Shown: positions 59,241 to 64,000 of the stretch, one piece after another
Layout: every line of letters starts with the position of its first letter
How positions within the stretch are numbered: the first letter of the stretch is position 1
Assembly: GCA_023664325.1 (NCBI GenBank)
Contig: JAMPFS010000003.1
Coordinates: 33,969-97,968, forward strand
Reading direction: 5' to 3'
Length of the DNA: 64,000 nt
Source: Clostridium sp.
GTDB taxonomy: Bacteria; Bacillota; Clostridia; Lachnospirales; Lachnospiraceae
Program-made: the position numbers and the translations under genes
Notes under the pieces: model-generated
Database searches by the model: none
The model's input: only the letters and a program-made list of their open reading frames with translations
What the model was told of the DNA's origin: nothing

Positions 59241-60030
59241 TGGGAATGCGGCACAGGATGAAATTTTAGAAATTTTGAAAGAGACAGCAGTGAGGGCTGG
59301 TGAAATCATTATGGAGATATATGAATCTGATTTTATAGTCGGATATAAGGAAGATAAGTCTCCTTTAACATTAGCGGATAAAAAAGCAAATGAGTATATT
59401 GTGTCCGTTTTATCAAAAAAATTTCCTGAGTATGCGCTGCTTTCGGAAGAACTTAAGGATGATAAAAAACGGAGGGAAAATGATTACTGCTTTATTGTAG
59501 ACCCATTAGACGGAACTAAGGAATTTGTCAAGCGAAACGGAGAATTTACAGTAAATATTGCATTGGTGTACCGACAGCATCCGATAGTAGGCGTAATTTA
59601 TGTACCTGTATCAAAAGATTTGTATTATGCTTCTGTTGAGGGTGGTGCATATAAATTGGAGGGGAATTCGCAAAGTTTAAAGAAATTACGGGTTTCCGAT
59701 AAAACAGAGAAACTGATTTGGGTTGGAAGCAAGTCTCATTCGTCCGAAAAAGAGGCTGATTTAATAAAAGCACACGAATTTCAAATAGCAGAGGTGGTTT
59801 CAGTGGGCAGTTCGCTAAAGGGGTGTCTGGTAGCAGAACAAAAGGCAGATATATATTATCGTTTTGGCTTAACTTGCGAATGGGATACAGCGGCAATGCA
59901 TTGTATTGCGGAACAGGCAGGAGCCATCGTGAGACAGATGGACAATAGTGAACTGCTGTATAATCGTGAAAACACATTAAATGAAAAGGGATTTTATATA
60001 GTCAATCATGCAAATAATGTATGGTTGTGA
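59233..60030 (+). CDS. cysQ: CysQ-family 3'(2'),5'-bisphosphate nucleotidase
   Basis: 265 residues. Inositol-monophosphatase superfamily motifs are present: LLSEELKDD (metal-binding Glu), FIVDPLDGTKEFVKRNGEF (about 87-105, DPLDGT) and CEWDTAAMHCIAEQAGA (about 216-232). CysQ normally clears 3'-phosphoadenosine 5'-phosphate left by PAPS-dependent transferases. Here the kinase at 54138 would create a 3'-phosphorylated cytidine donor, so CysQ probably recycles the leaving 3'-phospho-CMP or trims the donor. The ATG overlaps the preceding stop by 8 bases, which ties it to the set. Confidence 0.88.
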   Translation: MYNGNAAQDEILEILKETAVRAGEIIMEIYESDFIVGYKEDKSPLTLADKKANEYIVSVLSKKFPEYALLSEELKDDKKRRENDYCFIVDPLDGTKEFVKRNGEFTVNIALVYRQHPIVGVIYVPVSKDLYYASVEGGAYKLEGNSQSLKKLRVSDKTEKLIWVGSKSHSSEKEADLIKAHEFQIAEVVSVGSSLKGCLVAEQKADIYYRFGLTCEWDTAAMHCIAEQAGAIVRQMDNSELLYNRENTLNEKGFYIVNHANNVWL

Positions 60031-60079
60031 CTGATGAAATTTGAAGGTTTAAATGGTGGAAACGAAAAGGGAAAAATTA

Positions 60080-60108
60080 TTGCACATGGAAGGAAAGTGT
60101 GTTATACT
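60080..60108 (+). promoter_or_regulatory. SigA-type promoter for the RelA/SpoT-domain operon
   Basis: TTGCAC at 60080-60085, 17-base spacer, TATACT at 60103-60108. It lies downstream of any upstream start in the following frame and so supports the GTG at 60170 as the true start. Confidence 0.7.
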
Positions 60109-60169
60109 TTACAAAGTTCATTTGCATTATATAAATGATAAAAATTATAAAACATCGGGAGAAATATTC

Positions 60170-61054
60170 GTGTTAGACAAGAGTACCTTTTTGAATGAAT
60201 ATAGGTTACAAGAAATCTTCTTAGTGGCAGAAAGCAAGGGATTGACATGGGAAAAACTTATTGGTATCTATAATGATTATGATAAATGCCATTATACATC
60301 TTATAAGCAAAAGGCACATGATATTGTAGATAAATTATATGAACAGGCACCTCCTGAAGCAACTATAATATACGGGAGAGCCAAAGAGCCGGAACATTTG
60401 CTTGAGAAAATCATCAGAAAAGTTGGAAAGGAAGATAAGGCAAATTATCTCGACATTAATACAAATAATTATCGAGACATAATTACTGACTTAATTGGTG
60501 TTCGTATTTTAATATTACAGAAGGAAGATTGGGATAAAATCGATGCCCATATTCACAAGAAGTTTAATAAATATGTAGAAGATCCTATTGCATATGTGTG
60601 TTATGGGGATCGTGATATATTCGGCAAAGATAGAATTAGCACACAATACACAAATAAGGGTTATAGATCCCAACATTATGTTGTATATTATAATGATTGT
60701 ATATGTGAGATTCAAGTAAGGACTTTGGCTGAAGAGGTCTATGGTGAGTATGACCACAAGGTGCGATACCCTTATAGAGTAGATAGTAATTTTTTGGCAA
60801 GATATAATCGGATAATTTCAAAAGTTACATCAGAATTAGATGACTTGATATCAACAAGTTTGACCTTGACGAGTGAAAATATAGATAGGCTGGACGATAA
60901 TTTCAGCCAGGACACTTATAGAGATTGGTTGAGGGAAGTGGATGAAAATATATGTTTTCAGCAAACAGAGAATAAGACAGAATACGATATCAATAATGAA
61001 GAAATAAATGCAAGGGCATTTGCAATAAATAAAATCATGCATAGAAGGAGATAA
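60170..61054 (+). CDS. RelA/SpoT-domain (p)ppGpp synthetase-like protein
   Basis: 294 residues from GTG 60170 (GGGAG 8 bases upstream); an in-frame extension to 60053 crosses the promoter and is rejected. The synthetase domain shows IIYGRAKEPEHLLEKIIRK (about 79-97), DIITDLIGVRILI (about 115-127), NKGYRSQHYVVYY (the G-loop, about 164-176) and CEIQVRTLAEEVYGEYDHKV (about 179-198; catalytic Glu in EIQVRT). No HD hydrolase, TGS or ACT domain. It is longer than RelP/RelQ (about 210-230) and carries about 90 extra C-terminal residues. Two small genes follow without gaps, suggesting an operon of the toxic small alarmone synthetase type. Confidence 0.82.
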   Translation: MLDKSTFLNEYRLQEIFLVAESKGLTWEKLIGIYNDYDKCHYTSYKQKAHDIVDKLYEQAPPEATIIYGRAKEPEHLLEKIIRKVGKEDKANYLDINTNNYRDIITDLIGVRILILQKEDWDKIDAHIHKKFNKYVEDPIAYVCYGDRDIFGKDRISTQYTNKGYRSQHYVVYYNDCICEIQVRTLAEEVYGEYDHKVRYPYRVDSNFLARYNRIISKVTSELDDLISTSLTLTSENIDRLDDNFSQDTYRDWLREVDENICFQQTENKTEYDINNEEINARAFAINKIMHRRR

Positions 61055-61057
61055 AAC

Positions 61058-61288
61058 ATGTTTTTGAGAGATTCTTTAGAATTTAAGAACAAACAAAAAA
61101 AGCATTTAGAAATTTTAATGCAGGAGGCAACTGGCGGAATAACGAAAAGAGACATTCTGCCTAATACAGCACAGCCCTTGCAAGGGGAAGTAGAAGCCAT
61201 GTACTTTGTTGAACTCAGGCATTTTTTTGAGAATTCTATTTCCAGAAGAATTATGAATAGTAGGCAGGATTTATATGATGGGAAATAA
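61058..61288 (+). CDS. Small protein downstream of RelA/SpoT-domain gene (candidate antitoxin or partner)
   Basis: 76 residues, charged and mostly helical (SLEFKNKQKKHLEILMQEATGG near the start). It starts 3 bases after the RelA/SpoT-domain stop and overlaps the next gene by 14 bases. No known family motif can be seen. Tight coupling suggests a functional partner of the synthetase. An antitoxin role is a guess from the arrangement only. Confidence 0.6.
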   Translation: MFLRDSLEFKNKQKKHLEILMQEATGGITKRDILPNTAQPLQGEVEAMYFVELRHFFENSISRRIMNSRQDLYDGK

Positions 61289-61799
61289 TAATATGGATTA
61301 CACAGAATTATTAAAAGAAGTTGGCGAAGATAATTTTAATGCATGGTATAAAGAGTTGCTGGCATCTATAGATAAATTTCTTTCAGAAGCTGAATATCCG
61401 GATTCAGTAATTTGTAATGAAAGAATTTTATATCATGTCCTGTTGGATTATTATTCTGATATATCTAGGTTAAAGTTATTTCATGAGATTAAGCATACAA
61501 AAACCGACAAAGTAATAGCCTACACTATATATTGGATTTTGCGCAGAAAACCAATTCAATTAGCGAAGTTTTCTGACTCGGAGCATGATATTTTTGTCAA
61601 TGAGAGATATGCATGTAATCTTTTGTTAGCGGAATGCCTGTTAGGAGAAAATGTGAATATTACAAACAGTAAAGTATTAGATGACTTAGATAAATATATA
61701 GATTTGTTATTATATTATTTTAAGTACAGAGAACTGAATCCCCAAGTAATTGAATTAATGATTGAATCATTTAAGATGGGGAATGGCATAAAGGACTAG
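61275..61799 (+). CDS. Hypothetical helical protein, third gene of the RelA/SpoT-domain operon
   Basis: 174 residues, acidic and rich in Leu/Tyr with predicted helices throughout (NERILYHVLLDYYSDISRLKLF, about 49-70; YIDLLLYYFKYRELNPQVIELMIESF near the C-terminus). ATGs at 61275, 61278 and 61293 are all possible. There is no catalytic motif, signal or membrane span. It overlaps the preceding gene and lies before a bidirectional hairpin. The function is unknown. Confidence 0.6.
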   Translation: MMGNNNMDYTELLKEVGEDNFNAWYKELLASIDKFLSEAEYPDSVICNERILYHVLLDYYSDISRLKLFHEIKHTKTDKVIAYTIYWILRRKPIQLAKFSDSEHDIFVNERYACNLLLAECLLGENVNITNSKVLDDLDKYIDLLLYYFKYRELNPQVIELMIESFKMGNGIKD

Positions 61800-61868
61800 C
61801 TTGGTTGATAAAGTTTAGTTTTACGTTCATCTGGAAAATTTTTGCAGTTAAGGGGATCGTGAAATGAA

Positions 61869-61891
61869 GAGGGGCTTATAAAAAGCCCCTC
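61869..61891 (-). terminator. Terminator of the minus-strand flagellin-like gene (may act on both strands)
   Basis: GAGGGGCTT (61869-61877) pairs with AAGCCCCTC (61883-61891). Read on the minus strand it follows the stop at 61900 and is trailed by TTCATTTC. On the plus strand it follows the RelA/SpoT-domain operon. Confidence 0.7.
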
Positions 61892-61899
61892 CCCCACCT

Positions 61900-62652
61900 C
61901 TAATTCACCTGTATAACCTTTCTTTTCTGTGCCTCTTCTTCCATCCGTTTCTTCTGCATCTTAAGTTGTATCTGTTCTAAGATCTGATTCTTTTGCAGGT
62001 CACTCATCTCTTTTGCCATATCGGTATCCCGAAGGGAACTAAACGCAGATTCCAAATTGTATGACGTGTTTTGGTTATTCAAAACCGTATATGCCAGACG
62101 GTTTGATTGTGCGCCGATCGAAGATTGTGCGGATGTAACTTTCTTAAGGGCATTATCAATATCCCGGATATCAAACTGTTTAGTTACATCAAAGTCTGCA
62201 ATTCCAAGCTCTTCAAGGGTTACATTTGCCAATTCCATTTCATGTCCTACTCCAGAGGGATTCGTTGCTAATTCCATGGTTGCCATACTGCCATCTAAAA
62301 GTTTTAATCCATTAAACTGAGTATCTCTTGCGATGCTTGTGATTCCTTTCTTGATCTGGTCGATTTCTGCCTGCATCATGGAAAGTTCGTCTTTGGAATA
62401 AATCGCTGAATTAGATGCCTGCAATCCCAGTTCACGAATCCTGCTTAGGGAATCATACATAGAAGACAATGCGCCATCTGCTACATTTAAGACGTTATTG
62501 CCGCTCTCTGCATTTTCCGTTCCGATATCATAACCATTTTTCTGATTCTTAATCTTCTCTGAAATGGATAATCCGGCTGCATCATCCGCTGCACTATTAA
62601 TTTTATAACCACTGGATAAATTGCGGTAATTCTTATCAATACTGAGTGACAT
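61900..62652 (-). CDS. Flagellin-like protein lacking both D0 ends
   Basis: 250 residues from the ATG at 62652, which follows GAGGAGGT; an in-frame extension to 62679 is rejected. Flagellin D1 helices are present: LSSGYKINSAADDAAGLSIS (about 13-32), DSLSRIRELGLQASNSA (about 73-89) and FSSLRDTDMAKEMSDLQKNQ (about 207-226). The first 25-30 residues of D0 are missing. The C-terminus, instead of the hydrophobic LSLLQ-type D0 helix, ends in a charged tail (QLKMQKKRMEEEAQKRK). It is not expected to polymerise normally. It is transcribed from a SigA-type promoter, opposite to the flagellar cluster. Confidence 0.82.
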   Translation of the reverse strand: MSLSIDKNYRNLSSGYKINSAADDAAGLSISEKIKNQKNGYDIGTENAESGNNVLNVADGALSSMYDSLSRIRELGLQASNSAIYSKDELSMMQAEIDQIKKGITSIARDTQFNGLKLLDGSMATMELATNPSGVGHEMELANVTLEELGIADFDVTKQFDIRDIDNALKKVTSAQSSIGAQSNRLAYTVLNNQNTSYNLESAFSSLRDTDMAKEMSDLQKNQILEQIQLKMQKKRMEEEAQKRKVIQVN

Positions 62653-62696
62653 AACAACACCTCCTCTAAAATTTGCCAAATCATTTATTTAGAAGT

Positions 62697-62725
62697 ATTT
62701 TAACATATTATCCATTAAGCATCAA
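62697..62725 (-). promoter_or_regulatory. SigA-type promoter for the flagellin-like gene
   Basis: On the minus strand TTGATG (62725-62720), 17-base spacer, TAAAAT (62702-62697). No sigma-28 motif is seen here, unlike the two main flagellins. Confidence 0.6.
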
Positions 62726-62758
62726 TCCCAAAATTCCGTAATTTGAGTTTCCAAGAAC

Positions 62759-63748
62759 CTATTCAATCCTATTGTTCTCAGATATGATTTTTTCGATTTC
62801 CTTTACCGAATATGAAAACTGTTTTGCGATTTCTTCTATGTTGATACCCAATTCGGCATAGGCAAGTATGCGACCCTTCTCTATGCCTTTTTCCATACCT
62901 TTTTCCATGCCTTCTTCTCTGCCTTCTTCCCTGCCTTCTTCCCTGCCTTCTTCTCTGCCTTCTTCTCTGCCTTCTTCTCTGCCTTCTTCTCTGCCTTCTT
63001 CTCTGCCTTCTTCTCTACCTTTCTCCTGTGCCTGACGTTTCCATTCGGCTATCTCTGGTGCCATGATTCGTTCCAATGCTGCACACATTTCCGATTCCTC
63101 CTTCCATTTTGCAATCCTGCTGTTGTTTGCATTCGATACTACTTCCAGTACCGCCTCTCCATAGATTTCCCGTTCCCTGCCCGCCAACCGGTCAATTGTC
63201 AGTAACAGCTTTTGATACGTTTCTTTTGAAATATCCCGTGTAAGGGAATTGAGCCAGATATGCTCCTGTTCCGGCAGCTCCTTTGATACGATAATCTGCG
63301 TGGCAAACATTGTCCTGCCAGATGCCTCATAGATGCCGGGTTCCCTCCTGGTAACCGCATAACCCTCTGCCCGCAGATGTTCCATTAATGTCCGTGGGTA
63401 ATTATGCCTGATTAAAGTAATCGTGATGTCATCCGCCGGATACTGGTTTTCTTTGTCTGCACTGCTTTTGTACAGGCAGGCATAGGCGTTGACCTTATAA
63501 AATGTGTCAATCCCCATTGCATCATCCGGTGACTTGTACTCTATGATATTATATCGGCGGAACATCTTCCCGATTCCATTGCGGATCACTGTGTTCTTGT
63601 TGTTCTTGATAACCAGCAAATCAATCTGCAGCGGTTTTTTGCTTAAATTATGTTCCTCCGTAAATTCCAAATCTTCCCGGTTTTCCCGCAGCTCCATCTG
63701 CATGGCTGCGACAAATCCGGGGTGCCATTGACTATTATGTTCTCCCAA
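62759..63748 (-). CDS. Rpn-family/PD-(D/E)XK nuclease-like protein with REEG repeat tail
   Basis: 329 residues. TTG at 63748 is taken as start because AGGAGGAGG lies just ahead. The N-terminal domain shows PLQIDLLVIKNNKN (about 40-53) and YNIIEYKSPDDAMGID (about 66-81), the D...E-x-K core of Rpn/transposase-31-like nucleases. The C-terminal tail carries nine REEG units, then MEKG/MEKG/IEKG and a short HTH-like end (INIEEIAKQFSYSVKEIEKII). Many gut clostridia carry families of these genes. Mobility or recombination roles are suggested for the family but not evident here. Confidence 0.8.
   Translation of the reverse strand: MGEHNSQWHPGFVAAMQMELRENREDLEFTEEHNLSKKPLQIDLLVIKNNKNTVIRNGIGKMFRRYNIIEYKSPDDAMGIDTFYKVNAYACLYKSSADKENQYPADDITITLIRHNYPRTLMEHLRAEGYAVTRREPGIYEASGRTMFATQIIVSKELPEQEHIWLNSLTRDISKETYQKLLLTIDRLAGREREIYGEAVLEVVSNANNSRIAKWKEESEMCAALERIMAPEIAEWKRQAQEKGREEGREEGREEGREEGREEGREEGREEGREEGREEGMEKGMEKGIEKGRILAYAELGINIEEIAKQFSYSVKEIEKIISENNRIE
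62912..63019 (-). repeat. Nine 12-bp tandem repeats encoding REEG
   Basis: Plus-strand unit TTCTTCTCTGCC, nine copies in a row; copies 2 and 3 have C instead of T at position 7 and the last has A for G. Being a multiple of three, copy changes would keep the frame and alter only the length of the charged tail. Confidence 0.92.
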
Positions 63749-63768
63749 TTAGCCTCCTCCTATATTGA

Positions 63769-63943
63769 GCACTTAATGAGCAGTTTGCTGCGAATTTAGT
63801 GCGAAAATACACTTGACCATTAGCGATGCCTGAATACTTAGCGAGGTATTGCCGAGCTTAGTATGAAAGTATGCTTTAGCAGGTGTCTCCGAGCTTAGTG
63901 GACATAGTGTTACCGCCTATAATAGGCACTTAATGAGCAGTTT
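63769..63943. repeat. Small repeat array at the right edge
   Basis: An 18-bp direct repeat, GCACTTAATGAGCAGTTT, occurs at 63769-63786 and 63926-63943. Between them TTAGCGAGGT-N5-CGAGCTTAG (63838-63861) and a near copy at 63876-63898 lie among further TTAGCGA/CTTAG fragments. The stretch 63749-64000 has no gene. The same 24-base motif with identical spacing is at 14215-14238. Confidence 0.6.
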
Positions 63944-64000
63944 AATGCATGGTATTTCTGATTAAAGAAATTATAACAGAAAGTACCGTAAAAAACAATG

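Noticed and set aside
54138..60030. Reading the CysC-like and CysQ-like genes as sulfate activation
   Set aside because: No ATP sulfurylase (CysD/CysN or Sat) or sulfotransferase is present, while glutamine-kinase, amidotransferase-like and cytidylyltransferase genes lie between them.
60053..60169. Upstream start for the RelA/SpoT-domain gene
   Set aside because: A good SigA promoter (60080-60108) lies inside this stretch and the GTG at 60170 has its own ribosome binding site.
61869..61899. CRISPR or phage attachment site near the end of the island
   Set aside because: Only one simple terminator-type stem is present. No regularly spaced repeats, tRNA or integrase are seen.

Overview
The window looks like chromosomal DNA of a motile member of the Bacillota, most probably a Lachnospiraceae bacterium (Roseburia / Agathobacter / Butyrivibrio-like). 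The reasons are a Bacillus/Clostridia-type late flagellar cluster (mbl-flhO-flhP, comF-yvyF-flgM-flgN-flgK-flgL-fliW-csrA, flaG-fliD-fliS, flagellins), strong AAGGAGG-type ribosome binding sites, and the AAA/PD-(D/E)XK and Rpn-type nuclease genes common in gut clostridia. The genus is an inference from gene content and order; no rRNA is present.

Layout. (1) 1-4.0 kb: 3' end of a PAS-domain gene, then mbl, two rod/hook-type genes (flhO, flhP), a short FlgJ-like rod protein and a BlaI-family repressor. (2) 4.1-7.5 kb: recD2, comF, yvyF. (3) 7.6-14.0 kb: flgM, flgN, two tandem flgK paralogues and a long flgL. (4) 14.1-20.8 kb: an inverted-repeat element, fliW-csrA, flaG-fliD-fliS-fliT-like, and two near-identical short flagellins. 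(5) 20.9-60.0 kb: a long, AT-richer, co-directional glycan island. It starts with a Maf flagellin glycosyltransferase and CMP-nonulosonate genes. It continues through CDP-glycerol, LicC/LicD-like, UDP-ManNAcA, GlcNAc dehydratase, 3-amino-sugar and glycosyltransferase genes. It ends in a six-gene set that matches the Campylobacter O-methyl phosphoramidate (MeOPN) pathway. (6) 60.1-61.8 kb: a RelA/SpoT-domain gene with two small partner genes under their own promoter. (7) 61.9-63.7 kb, minus strand: a flagellin-like protein lacking both D0 ends, and an Rpn-like nuclease with a 9 x 12 bp repeat. The right edge is a small repeat array.

How it works together. Seven sigma-28-type promoters (TAAA-N15/16-GCCGATAT-like) can be read upstream of mbl, flgM, flgL, flaG, both flagellins and, notably, the glycan gene at 27.2 kb. 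This places part of the glycan island in the late flagellar regulon. The flgL and flagellin leaders carry hairpins with GGA in the loop just upstream of the ribosome binding site. These are predicted CsrA sites, with FliW and CsrA encoded in the same cluster. The glycan island probably decorates the short D0/D1-only flagellins, although some genes may serve a capsule or wall polymer.

Main discoveries. First, a complete candidate pathway for a phosphoramidate modification: CysC-like CDP-amidate kinase, L-glutamine kinase, methyltransferase, gamma-glutamyl-CDP-amidate hydrolase, CTP:phosphoglutamine cytidylyltransferase and CysQ. Second, a methyltransferase interrupted at a ten-G tract, which suggests phase variation. 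Third, a Rossmann (GxGxxG-type) module reused in at least seven proteins of the island. Fourth, a flagellin-like protein without polymerisation ends. All functions are read from sequence motifs and context; no database search was possible.
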